NCBI GenBank assembly: GCA_023663505.1
Contig: JAMPHH010000001.1
Span: 159,270-187,737 of the forward strand
Reading direction: 5' to 3'
Source: Muribaculum sp.
GTDB taxonomy: Bacteria; Bacillota; Clostridia; Lachnospirales; Lachnospiraceae
Length of the DNA: 28,468 nt
A model generated the notes under the pieces. That model had not been told where the DNA came from. It ran no database searches and saw only the letters and a program-made list of their open reading frames with translations. A program made the translations under genes and the position numbers. This document shows, piece after piece, positions 1 through 6,877 of this stretch. The first letter of the stretch is position 1, and each line of letters begins with the position of its first letter.

Positions 1-31
1 ATGGGTAATTCCTTACTGGCTGTAAGGGGTA

Positions 32-253
32 TTAACCATAAATGCATTGTAGTAGGAGGAACTGCCAGTCCTGTTTGATGAAAGGCTTGATGACGGGCAG
101 CCTGTCGATAGTAAATTTCTGGTATTTTGGGGAATGGGAGTCGTCGAAAGCCCACTGTCTGAGAGGGATGTATCTGCAGATAAACTGGATCAGCCAGCAG
201 TTTTGTTGATAAAGGTATTGAATTGTTTGAAGTAAATAAAGTATAATGTCCAT
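32..253 (-). pseudogene. Transposase-like N-terminal remnant (stop-interrupted)
   Basis: A minus-strand reading frame of 73 codons starts at the ATG whose first base is 253. An AAAGGAG ribosome site lies 9 bases upstream, and an extended -10 box (TGG-TATAAT, the TATAAT at 300-295 on the minus strand) lies further upstream. The protein has a hydrophobic, Tyr/Gln-rich start, then a segment containing IPLRQWAFDDSHSPKYQKF. From memory this resembles the front of DDE transposases common in Lachnospiraceae; I could not check it. It ends at a TAA (34-32), but the frame stays open from there to the window edge. That fits a full-length gene broken by a premature stop or truncated. It could instead be an unrelated small protein. 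Confidence 0.4.
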
Positions 254-365
254 GAGCATTGGCTCCTTTCGGGGATGTTTGTTTGGCGATAGACATTATA
301 CCAGAAAAGGGAGGTCAATGCTCATTTTATTTGCAACTTCCCAAAAATAAAGGTTTTGTAGCAAA

Positions 366-410
366 AAAGGAGTGTCAGACTTGACACTACCTACCGGCGG
401 CAGGAGGTAG
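366..410 (+). promoter_or_regulatory. Leader hairpins masking the methyltransferase ribosome site
   Basis: GTGTCA and TGACAC form a 6-bp stem with a 4-base loop (372-387). Just after it, CTACCT (388-393) is complementary to AGGTAG (405-410), which contains part of the ribosome-binding site. An alternative stem pairs CCTACC with GGCAGG. Translation could therefore be structure-controlled. No ligand or regulator is evident. Confidence 0.35.
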
Positions 411-415
411 AGCGT

Positions 416-1123
416 ATGAATATTGATGATTATAAAACATATATTTCAGCAGAGACTATGATGGGACCAAACAGCGTAAGGGTATTAGCAGAGCTGATTG
501 ATAAATATCCTTTACAGTTACTTCCTGATGATGCAATTCTTGATTTGGGATGCGGAACAGGATTAACAAGTCTTATCATTGCTAAAGAAACAGGAGCGAG
601 GGTTTTTGCGAATGATTTATGGGTAAGCGCAGAAGAAAATGGAAAAAGGTTTGTTGAATGGGGCGTTGGGGAACAGATAACTCCTATTTGTGAAGATGCG
701 AACAATCTTCATTTTGCAAAAAAGCAGTTTCGCGCTCTTATTAGTATTGATTCTTATCATTATTTTGCAGGCAGTAAGGGATTTTTTCAAGAAAAGCTTC
801 TGCCATTCATGAAAGATGACGGAGTTGTTTTGATTGGAATCCCCGGTCTAAAAGATGAATATACAGGTCATGCCGAAGAACTGCTTTCCGATTGGTTGGG
901 AGATGATTCCTATATGTTTAAAAGTCCAAAACTTTGGAAAGAACTCATTGGCGGTAGCGATAGAATCGAGTCAGTGAAAACATGGGAAATGGATTGTTTC
1001 AATAAAGCATGGGAGGAGTGGCTTGCAACGAATAAAAAGTTTGCTCTCGATGATAAACAACACTTTGAGGCAATTATAAAACCATATACTTGTTTTGTGG
1101 GTATTTATATCAAGCTGAAATAG
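416..1123 (+). CDS. Class I SAM-dependent methyltransferase
   Basis: The 235-residue protein has the glycine-rich SAM-binding motif I (LDLGCGTG, about residues 42-49). An acidic motif II region (FANDLW) and a post-I segment with CEDANNLHF follow, then a SIDSYHYF strand and GVVLIGIPG, as in Rossmann-fold methyltransferases. The ATG is preceded by AGGAGG at a good distance. The substrate cannot be told from sequence; the closest general look is to small-molecule or lipid methyltransferases of the cyclopropane-synthase/UbiE kind. The gene is noticeably AT-richer than the genes that follow and lies beside a transposase-like remnant, which suggests horizontal acquisition. No terminator was found after it. 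The fold assignment is firm; the role is unknown. Confidence 0.8.
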   Translation: MNIDDYKTYISAETMMGPNSVRVLAELIDKYPLQLLPDDAILDLGCGTGLTSLIIAKETGARVFANDLWVSAEENGKRFVEWGVGEQITPICEDANNLHFAKKQFRALISIDSYHYFAGSKGFFQEKLLPFMKDDGVVLIGIPGLKDEYTGHAEELLSDWLGDDSYMFKSPKLWKELIGGSDRIESVKTWEMDCFNKAWEEWLATNKKFALDDKQHFEAIIKPYTCFVGIYIKLK

Positions 1124-1166
1124 TCATTGTGATGCACTTCATGGATTCAAGGGCAAATCGCGGCAG

Positions 1167-1196
1167 TTGACACCATATGCCCATATAGTGTAAAAT
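1167..1196 (+). promoter_or_regulatory. Sigma-A promoter of the membrane-protein operon
   Basis: TTGACA (1167-1172) and TAAAAT (1191-1196) are separated by 18 bases, upstream of the ribosome site AAGGAGG and the ATG at 1251. Confidence 0.65.
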
Positions 1197-1226
1197 ATTG
1201 CCGTAATGCCTATACTTTTACACTAT
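1185..1226 (+). promoter_or_regulatory. 11-bp inverted repeat over the -10 region (possible operator)
   Basis: ATAGTGTAAAA (1185-1195) is repeated exactly as its reverse complement TTTTACACTAT (1216-1226), 31 bp apart start to start, which is about three helical turns. The left half covers the -10 box and the right half lies over the likely transcript start. This is the geometry of a repressor operator, or of a hairpin at the start of the leader. Confidence 0.5.
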
Positions 1227-1250
1227 TTTCTTATCAAGGAGGAAAATCAC

Positions 1251-1580
1251 ATGAGTGAAGAATTTAACACACAGCAACCACAGGACAGCACCTATCAGGA
1301 TCCTCTCGCGTCCACGGGAGGGGAAGCGCAGCAGCCGAAGAAGAAAGGCTCCACTGCCGCGGACGTGGTGGGTACGGTAGTGTCCGTCGCGGTAGTTTTC
1401 ATGTTTGGACTCGTGGGGGGGTTAATCTGCTATGGCGGCTACTGGGCAGTGCGGGCGGTTATCACGTCTAAGATGTCAGTGGCTACAAAGGTGATCCTTT
1501 CCGTTGTCCTTGTCTTTGTGTTCTTGATATTGCTGATTGCATTTATCCTGTTTGCAGCAGCCCTTCGGTCGGGGTCATGA
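1251..1580 (+). CDS. Small two-span membrane protein
   Basis: The 109-residue product starts at ATG 1251, chosen because AAGGAGG lies 7-13 bases upstream; an in-frame ATG at 1206 has no such site and lies within the promoter's expected 5' leader. The first ~35 residues are polar and rich in Gln, Ser and Thr, followed by a KKK. Two hydrophobic segments follow, at about residues 43-65 and 75-104, separated by a short stretch with Arg and Lys. I do not recognise the family. The stop overlaps the start of the next gene by 4 bases (ATGA), so the two proteins are probably translated together and may form a complex. Confidence 0.7.
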   Translation: MSEEFNTQQPQDSTYQDPLASTGGEAQQPKKKGSTAADVVGTVVSVAVVFMFGLVGGLICYGGYWAVRAVITSKMSVATKVILSVVLVFVFLILLIAFILFAAALRSGS

Positions 1581-2269
1581 GGGCATTTGACAGGCTCCGC
1601 AAGGGCGTTGTGGGCGGAATCGTGAGCTGGGTAGCGTCGTTTCTCTTTTTCTCATTGCTGATGGGCGTACTGTTTCTCGATTATGACGGCGACTTTGGAA
1701 CATTTTTTATGGCGCTGCTGCTCGGAGGCTTTCTGGCGGCGGTGGCAATCATAGCTCTGGTGACTTATAGCGTCATAGCGTTTGACAGATATGGGAAAGC
1801 TAAGGACAAGCTGGAGGCTATCCCCGGCTCCTCGGAGGAGCGTTTTGCGAGGGAGGTGGAGCGCTGCCCGCAGCTTAAGAATACACTGATTAGCAGTGAC
1901 GCGATTTGTTATAGCATGGAGAGTATCGTCCACATTATCCCGATACGGGAGATTGTTTGGATTTATCAGGAGAAGGGGCGCTACGGCATGGGGCTCACGA
2001 TGTACACTGCGGACGGCAGACGGCATCAGGTGCCCGTCCGTCCCCGCAAGGGCGCGCCGGACGCGGAGGCGTCAATGCGTTTTATCATGAGACTGACCGC
2101 CCGAAAGAACAGAGGAGCGTTCATCGGCTACAAGGAGGAATATGAAAGGCTGCGGGTGCAGAATTTCGGAGGACTTGTGGCGCATATGCGGGAACAAGGG
2201 TTTGCGGACAGCGCACTCTTGGAGCAGGAGTACATACAGAACGATTATTACACGAAAGATTTGAGGTAG
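1577..2269 (+). CDS. Membrane-anchored protein with cytoplasmic domain, unknown function
   Basis: The 230-residue protein has two membrane spans near its N-terminus (about residues 12-35 and 44-70). A soluble, charged domain follows, containing strands such as ICYSMESIVHIIPIREIVWIY and GLTMYTADGRRHQVPVR. That pattern of paired beta strands after a two-helix anchor suggests a PH-like domain of the kind found in many Firmicute membrane proteins, but this is a guess from pattern. Residues 165-230 are highly charged and probably helical. The start overlaps the previous stop (ATGA), indicating translational coupling. The function is not known. Confidence 0.7.
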   Translation: MRAFDRLRKGVVGGIVSWVASFLFFSLLMGVLFLDYDGDFGTFFMALLLGGFLAAVAIIALVTYSVIAFDRYGKAKDKLEAIPGSSEERFAREVERCPQLKNTLISSDAICYSMESIVHIIPIREIVWIYQEKGRYGMGLTMYTADGRRHQVPVRPRKGAPDAEASMRFIMRLTARKNRGAFIGYKEEYERLRVQNFGGLVAHMREQGFADSALLEQEYIQNDYYTKDLR

Positions 2270-2272
2270 ATA

Positions 2273-2301
2273 TTGACTTTCCCATGTAAAAGTATGATAA
2301 T
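2273..2301 (+). promoter_or_regulatory. Sigma-A promoter of ilvE
   Basis: TTGACT (2273-2278), a 17-base spacer, then GATAAT (2296-2301). It begins three bases after the upstream gene's stop codon and gives a leader of about 75 bases before the ATG at 2385. Confidence 0.55.
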
Positions 2302-2384
2302 GAAAAGCGTAAAATCCGTTGGCTGAGGGAGACAGACGAATCAGCGGACGCAATCGGAAATCAACAGGAAAGAAGGATAAATTG

Positions 2385-3410
2385 ATGGAAAAGAAAGATA
2401 TTGACTGGGGTAATTTGGGCTTTGGCTATGTTCAGACTGACAAGCGGTATGTTTCCAATTATAAAGACGGCGCGTGGGACGAGGGAGGTCTCAGCGAGGA
2501 CGCCAATGTGGTGCTCAGCGAGTGTGCGGGCGTCCTACAGTACGCCCAGACAGTGTTCGAGGGCTTGAAGGCATACACTACGGAGGACGGTCATATCGTG
2601 ACATTCCGCCCTGACCTGAACGCTGAGCGCATGGAGAATTCTGCGGCGAGATTGGAGATGCCCGTATTCCCCAAGGAGCGTTTTGTTGACGCCGTGACGC
2701 AGGTTGTGGCGGCGAATGCGGCTTATGTGCCGCCCTATGGCAGCGGCGCTACCCTGTATGTGCGTCCCTTTATGTTTGGTTCTAATCCCGTGATAGGCGT
2801 AAAACCTGCAGATGAATATCAGTTCAGGGTGTTCTGTACTCCCGTGGGACCTTATTTTAAGGGCGGTGTGAAGCCGTTGACCATCTGTGTCAGTGATTTT
2901 GACCGCGCTGCGCCTCATGGAACAGGACATATCAAGGCGGGGCTTAACTATGCCATGAGCCTTCACGCGATCGTGACGGCGCATCATGCGGGATATGATG
3001 AGAATATGTATCTGGATCCCGGCACCCGCTCCAAGGTGGAGGAGACAGGAGGCGCCAACTTCCTGTTTGTGACAAAGGACAACAAGGTGGTTACGCCGAA
3101 GTCTGACAGTATCCTGCCTTCCATTACCCGCCGCTCTCTGGTGTATGTCGCCAAGGAGTATCTGGGGCTTGAGGTGGAGGAGAGAGAGGTTCTCTTGGAC
3201 GAGGTAAAGGATTTTGCCGAGTGCGGTCTGTGCGGCACCGCGGCGGTGATCTCTCCCGTGGGTAAGATCGTGGATCACGGCAGGGAGATCTGCCTGCCTA
3301 GCGGTATGACCGAGATGGGCCCCACTACTAAGAAGCTGTACGAGACCTTGACGGGTATCCAGATGGGACGTATCGAGGCTCCTAAGGGTTGGATTCATGT
3401 AATTGAGTAG
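2385..3410 (+). CDS. ilvE: Branched-chain amino-acid aminotransferase
   Basis: This fold-type IV PLP enzyme interconverts Leu/Ile/Val and their 2-oxo acids with glutamate as amino partner. The 341-residue length from ATG 2385 fits the family. That start is preferred over an upstream in-frame GTG-type start (2319) because it has an AAGGA ribosome site and gives the usual MEKKDIDWGNLGF start. Visible motifs are QTVFEGLKAY near residue 60, RPFMFGS and GPYFKGGVKPL in the middle, and HIKAGLNYA, whose Lys184 should form the PLP Schiff base. EETGGANFLFV and GTAAVISPVG follow, as expected for phosphate and substrate contacts. It is a single-gene unit with its own promoter; no ilv or leu biosynthetic gene lies beside it. 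Assignment is secure at family level. Confidence 0.93.
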   Translation: MEKKDIDWGNLGFGYVQTDKRYVSNYKDGAWDEGGLSEDANVVLSECAGVLQYAQTVFEGLKAYTTEDGHIVTFRPDLNAERMENSAARLEMPVFPKERFVDAVTQVVAANAAYVPPYGSGATLYVRPFMFGSNPVIGVKPADEYQFRVFCTPVGPYFKGGVKPLTICVSDFDRAAPHGTGHIKAGLNYAMSLHAIVTAHHAGYDENMYLDPGTRSKVEETGGANFLFVTKDNKVVTPKSDSILPSITRRSLVYVAKEYLGLEVEEREVLLDEVKDFAECGLCGTAAVISPVGKIVDHGREICLPSGMTEMGPTTKKLYETLTGIQMGRIEAPKGWIHVIE

Positions 3411-3525
3411 GTTGAAAAATAAATTTTTCAACCGACAATTTGTGTCTGCGCGTTGCTTGACACAAAGTTGCTTATGCGCAGCTTCAACATAGTTGAAGCT
3501 TGGGCAGCGCAGAAATGGGGATTAG
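3410..3525 (+). repeat. Palindromic intergenic module (copy 1)
   Basis: GGTTGAAAAA (3410-3419) and TTTTTCAACC (3424-3433) form a perfect 10-bp stem with a 4-base loop. Further on, GCTTCAAC/GTTGAAGC forms an 8-bp stem with a 3-base loop, flanked by TGCGCA and AGCGCA. The block ends in GCAGAAATGGGGAT. The same ending, and a related Phe-codon-like TTTCAA palindrome, recur before ptsI and dgt. Confidence 0.55.
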
Positions 3526-3589
3526 GTTGAAGCAGACTTTTTGGAACGTGAGGGCTGAATTGTTGCATGCTTCAAGGTTATTAGGAAAT

Positions 3590-3643
3590 GTCGGCACTTA
3601 CACATCAGCATACAATAAAGATGTGTGATGTGCCGTCTTTTTT
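3590..3643 (+). terminator. Rho-independent terminator after ilvE
   Basis: GTCGGCAC-TTACACATC pairs with GATGTGTGA-TGTGCCGTC (one bulge and one mismatch) and is followed directly by six T. It lies about 180 bases beyond the ilvE stop, so the transcript would carry copy 1 of the palindromic module in its 3' end. Confidence 0.8.
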
Positions 3644-3702
3644 CCCGAACAGTGCTTAGGAAATAGTTCAGATAACGGTTCGGCAGAGGATTGAGAGGAA
3701 TT

Positions 3703-4782
3703 ATGGGAAAGCTGTCAGCGAATAAGTGGAAGCTATTAGTGACGATATTGGGGCTTGTGGCGTGTCTTGGTCTGTTGGTCTCCTGCGGGGGGAAGGACGG
3801 CACAAGAGTGGTGTTTACCACGGGCTTTGCCAAGGACGAGGTCTTTCGAATCGAGGACGAGTCCTGCAGGACGGACGAATTGATGGTGTATTTGACGACG
3901 ATACAGAATCAATATGAAGGGGTTTACGGGGCGGAGATCTGGAACACGGCTCTGGACGGCGTGACCTTGGAGGAGAATGTGAAGGAGACCGTGCTGGCGA
4001 GGATCGCTCAGGTCAAGACGATGTATCTTCTGGCGCAGGAGAAGGGCGTGAAGCTTAGTCAGGAGGAGGAGAGCGCGGTGAAGCAGGCTTCGGCGGAGTA
4101 TTTTGCGGGTCTGAATGAGACGGAGGTCGCGCAGATGGGCGTCAGCCCTGAGACGGTGGAAAAGCTGTATACGCAGTACGCCTTGGCGGATAAGGTCTAT
4201 GAGTATATCATTCAGGATATCAATCCCGAGATCAGCGACGACGAGGCGCGCACCATTACCGTACAGCATATTCTGCTTCGGACATACACCATGGACGGCG
4301 CGGGCAAGAAGGTGATCTACTCGGACACGGCAAAGCAGGCGGTCTATGACAAGGCGTGTGAGATACGGGAGCTGGCGGTGTCGGGCGAGGACGATTTTAC
4401 GGAGCTTGCGTCCCGTTACAGCGAGGACACCAATATCACCTACTCCTTTGGCAAGGGGGAGATGGACGAGAGCTTTGCGGAGGCGGCTTTTCTCTTGGAG
4501 ACCAACGAGATCAGCCCCGTGGTGGAGAGTGAGAGCGGATTCCACATTATCAAGTGTATCAACACCTTTAACCGGGAGGAGACGGACGCCAATAAGCTTG
4601 AGATCGTGGAGCAGCGGCGCAGGGAGGTGTTCGGGCAGGAATATGACGCTTTCGTGGACACTCTGGCGCGGAATCTGAACCAGAAGCTTTGGGAGGAATT
4701 GGAGCTGCTCCATGACGAGAACGTGACCACGGACAATTTTTTTGAGGTTTATGAAAAATATTTTGCAAAGGAAGCGGAGTAG
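3703..4782 (+). CDS. PpiC-type peptidyl-prolyl isomerase lipoprotein (PrsA/SurA-like)
   Basis: The 359-residue protein is predicted to be lipid-anchored outside the cell and to help secreted proteins fold. The start at ATG 3703 has GAGAGGA just upstream; an in-frame TTG 12 bases earlier is less likely. A basic start and hydrophobic core end in the lipobox LVSC, with Cys28 as the lipidation site. An N-terminal helical SurA-like region covers about residues 45-180. The parvulin domain is about residues 185-285 (VQHILLR, DFTELASRYSED, FGKGEMDESFAEAAF, ESGFHIIKC). A charged helical tail follows. It sits between a terminator and ptsI and appears to be expressed on its own or with ptsI. PrsA proper is usually somewhat shorter, so I leave the symbol blank. 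Confidence 0.87.
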   Translation: MGKLSANKWKLLVTILGLVACLGLLVSCGGKDGTRVVFTTGFAKDEVFRIEDESCRTDELMVYLTTIQNQYEGVYGAEIWNTALDGVTLEENVKETVLARIAQVKTMYLLAQEKGVKLSQEEESAVKQASAEYFAGLNETEVAQMGVSPETVEKLYTQYALADKVYEYIIQDINPEISDDEARTITVQHILLRTYTMDGAGKKVIYSDTAKQAVYDKACEIRELAVSGEDDFTELASRYSEDTNITYSFGKGEMDESFAEAAFLLETNEISPVVESESGFHIIKCINTFNREETDANKLEIVEQRRREVFGQEYDAFVDTLARNLNQKLWEELELLHDENVTTDNFFEVYEKYFAKEAE

Positions 4783-4815
4783 GCGCATATTTACAGACCA
4801 AAAATGGCAGAATAA

Positions 4816-4892
4816 TTTCAAACTATTGAGTCCCGCGAGGGCGTTGACCGGCGGCAGTATCGCAGGCAAGGCTCGCGATATGCAGGGGTATA
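4816..4892 (+). repeat. Palindromic module, copy 2 (upstream unit before ptsI)
   Basis: The unit starts with TTTCAAACTATT and ends with GCGATATGCAGGGGTATA. Near its end, TATCGC and GCGATA flank an imperfect hairpin. It is directly followed by a second, better-preserved unit. Confidence 0.6.
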
Positions 4893-4893
4893 A

Positions 4894-4981
4894 GTTTGAA
4901 AATAAATTTTCAAACTATTTATTGGCGTAGTCTATAAGACTATAGTATCGCAGGCATAAGCCTGCGATATGCAGGGGTATA
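4894..4981 (+). repeat. Palindromic module, copy 3 (downstream unit before ptsI)
   Basis: GTTTGAAAAT/ATTTTCAAAC is a perfect 10-bp stem with a 2-base loop. Then TATAAGACTATA, and TATCGCAGGC/GCCTGCGATA forming a perfect 10-bp stem with loop ATAA. The block ends in ATGCAGGGGTATA, placing AGGGG at the ribosome-site distance from the ptsI ATG at 4985. TTTCAAACTATT (4908-4919) and the last 18 bases repeat those of copy 2, about 90 bp away. Confidence 0.65.
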
Positions 4982-4984
4982 GAG

Positions 4985-6595
4985 ATGGAAAAACACAGCG
5001 GTACTAAGGTGTTTGGCGGAATCGCAATCGGCAAGGTATTTTTTTATTCCAAGGGACAAAGGTCTGTAACCCGAAGGAGAGTCGCGGACACCGCGGCGGA
5101 GCTGGAGCGTTTCGAGAACGCCAAGGCGACTGCCATAGAGCAATTGCATGAATTGTATGACAAGGCGGTGGTCGAGGTGGGGGAGGTCAATGCGCAGATT
5201 TTTGAGGTGCATTCCATGATGCTTGAGGATGATGACTACCTCGACTCCATTCACAATATGATCAAGTCGCAGGAGGTCAACGCGGAATACGCCGTGGCGG
5301 TGACGGGGGATAATTTTGCGGCGATGTTCGCCAACATGGAGGACGAGTATTTCAAGGCGAGAAGCGCAGATGTGAAGGACATCTCCGAGCGGGTGATCAA
5401 TGTCCTGAGCGGAGAGGAGAGTGGGGAGGCGTTGGCGGAGCCAAGCATTATAGTGGCGGAGGATTTGGCTCCCAGTGAGACCGTGCAGATGGACAAGAAC
5501 CGCCTGCTTGCGTTTGTGACGAGACAGGGCTCCGCCAACTCACACACGGCGATTCTGGCGAGAACCATGGGCATTCCGGCACTGGTGAAGGTGGAGATCG
5601 ATGAGCTGTGGAGTGGGAAGATGGCGATCGTGGACGGTTATCAGGGAACCGTGATCGTGGAGCCTGACGAGGAGACCCTGCGGGAATATGAGCAGCTTAA
5701 GGCGAGGGACGAGGAGAAGAAGCGTCTGCTCTTGGAGCTTAAGGGAAAGGAAACGGTGACAAAGGGCGGGCGCAGGGTGAAGCTGTACGCTAATATCGGC
5801 AACGTGTCCGACCTTGGGGCGGTGTTACAGAATGATGCCGCGGGAATCGGGCTGTTTCGGAGCGAGTTTCTGTATCTGCAAAAAGATGATTTTCCCACGG
5901 AGGAGGAGCAGTTTGCCGCGTACCGCCAAGTGGCGGAGACCATGGCGGGCAAAAGGGTGATAATTCGCACCTTGGACATTGGCGCGGACAAGCAGGTGGA
6001 ATACTTCAAGCTGGGCAGGGAGGACAATCCCGCAATGGGATATCGGGCGATCCGAATCTGTCTGTCACAGCCGGACATTTTCAAGACACAGCTTCGGGCG
6101 ATCCTAAGAGCCAGTGTGTTTGGCAGGATTGCCATTATGTATCCAATGATCACTTCGGTGGGGGAGCTTCAGGAGATCAAGCGCATCGTGGAGGAGGTGA
6201 AGCGGGAGCTGGCGTCGGATTGTCTGACTTACGGACAGGTGGAGCAGGGGATCATGATAGAGACCCCCGCGGCGGCTCTGATCAGCGACCTGTTGGCGAA
6301 GGAGGTGGACTTTTTCAGCATCGGGACGAACGATCTGACGCAGTACACCTTGGCGATCGACAGGCAGAATAACAAGCTGGATCGCTTCTATGACCCGCAT
6401 CACGAGGCGATCCTTAGATTGATCCGCATGGTGGTGGACAACGCACACAAGGCGGGCATTTGGGCGGGCATCTGCGGCGAGCTTGGGGCGGACACGGAGC
6501 TGACGAGAGCCTTTGTGGGTATGGGGGTGGACGAGCTGTCGGTGTCCCCGGGCATGATACTGCCCCTGCGCAGGATTATCCGCGAGATGGAATAA
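4985..6595 (+). CDS. ptsI: PTS enzyme I (phosphoenolpyruvate-protein phosphotransferase)
   Basis: Enzyme I takes phosphate from phosphoenolpyruvate onto a histidine and passes it to HPr, feeding sugar uptake by the PTS. At 536 residues it is a little shorter than the common 570-580. The N-terminus has the expected GIAIGKVFFY strand. The swivelling histidine is His187 in ANSHTAILAR; the residues just before it (RQGSANSHT) differ from the usual GGRTSHT. The C-terminal PEP-binding barrel shows LFRSEFLYL, RTLDIGADK, MGYRAIR, MYPMI, GIMIETPAA, FFSIGTNDLTQYTLAIDR and Cys497 in GICGE. HPr (ptsH) is not adjacent. The ribosome site is the AGGGG that closes the repeat module just upstream. A short hairpin plus T5 terminates it. 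Confidence 0.92.
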   Translation: MEKHSGTKVFGGIAIGKVFFYSKGQRSVTRRRVADTAAELERFENAKATAIEQLHELYDKAVVEVGEVNAQIFEVHSMMLEDDDYLDSIHNMIKSQEVNAEYAVAVTGDNFAAMFANMEDEYFKARSADVKDISERVINVLSGEESGEALAEPSIIVAEDLAPSETVQMDKNRLLAFVTRQGSANSHTAILARTMGIPALVKVEIDELWSGKMAIVDGYQGTVIVEPDEETLREYEQLKARDEEKKRLLLELKGKETVTKGGRRVKLYANIGNVSDLGAVLQNDAAGIGLFRSEFLYLQKDDFPTEEEQFAAYRQVAETMAGKRVIIRTLDIGADKQVEYFKLGREDNPAMGYRAIRICLSQPDIFKTQLRAILRASVFGRIAIMYPMITSVGELQEIKRIVEEVKRELASDCLTYGQVEQGIMIETPAAALISDLLAKEVDFFSIGTNDLTQYTLAIDRQNNKLDRFYDPHHEAILRLIRMVVDNAHKAGIWAGICGELGADTELTRAFVGMGVDELSVSPGMILPLRRIIREME

Positions 6596-6652
6596 AGGCG
6601 GGTGCAAATTCGGAAAAGATGCGTTTAGAAAAATTTTAGAATTCTGCAAAGC

Positions 6653-6672
6653 CGCTGTTTATCAGCGTTTTT
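6653..6672 (+). terminator. Short terminator after ptsI
   Basis: CGCTG/CAGCG, a 5-bp stem with 5-base loop, followed by five T. It is the only terminator-like structure between ptsI and the htpG control region. Confidence 0.5.
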
Positions 6673-6681
6673 GGAAAATTA

Positions 6682-6708
6682 TTAGCACTCACATTTGTTG
6701 AGTGCTAA
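6682..6708 (+). promoter_or_regulatory. CIRCE element (HrcA operator)
   Basis: TTAGCACTC (6682-6690), 9 bases, GAGTGCTAA (6700-6708): an exact match to the CIRCE consensus. It ends 7 bases before the -35 box of the htpG promoter. HrcA bound here is expected to repress htpG until heat or folding stress titrates HrcA's partner GroEL. Confidence 0.95.
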
Positions 6709-6715
6709 TTTGCTG

Positions 6716-6744
6716 TTGACATTTATTTTGGGCTGTTTTACAAT
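6716..6744 (+). promoter_or_regulatory. Sigma-A promoter of htpG
   Basis: TTGACA (6716-6721), 17-base spacer, TACAAT (6739-6744). The leader before the ATG at 6878 is about 125 bases. Confidence 0.9.
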
Positions 6745-6877
6745 ATTTTTCAGTTGGACGAGGCGGGATAGATGCAACGGTTCAGCGGGAGTCTGAGCTG
6801 CTATGGATATTTGCATAGGCGCTGTTTCGTCATAGAAATGAATAGTTGTGAAAAAATGAGAAAAGGATGTGGATTGT

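Noticed and set aside
381..410. Promoter overlapping the methyltransferase leader
   Set aside because: TTGACA (381-386) has no -10 box at a suitable distance; it is part of a hairpin.
2535..3431. 298-residue minus-strand ORF opposite ilvE
   Set aside because: Shadow of ilvE with no domain or ribosome site.
3457..3485. Promoter in the ilvE downstream region
   Set aside because: TTGACA is present but nothing like a -10 lies 16-18 bases later.
3736..4869. 377-residue minus-strand ORF opposite the PpiC lipoprotein
   Set aside because: It is a codon-bias shadow: Leu/Arg/His-rich, no recognisable domain, no ribosome site, and the plus-strand protein has clear motifs.
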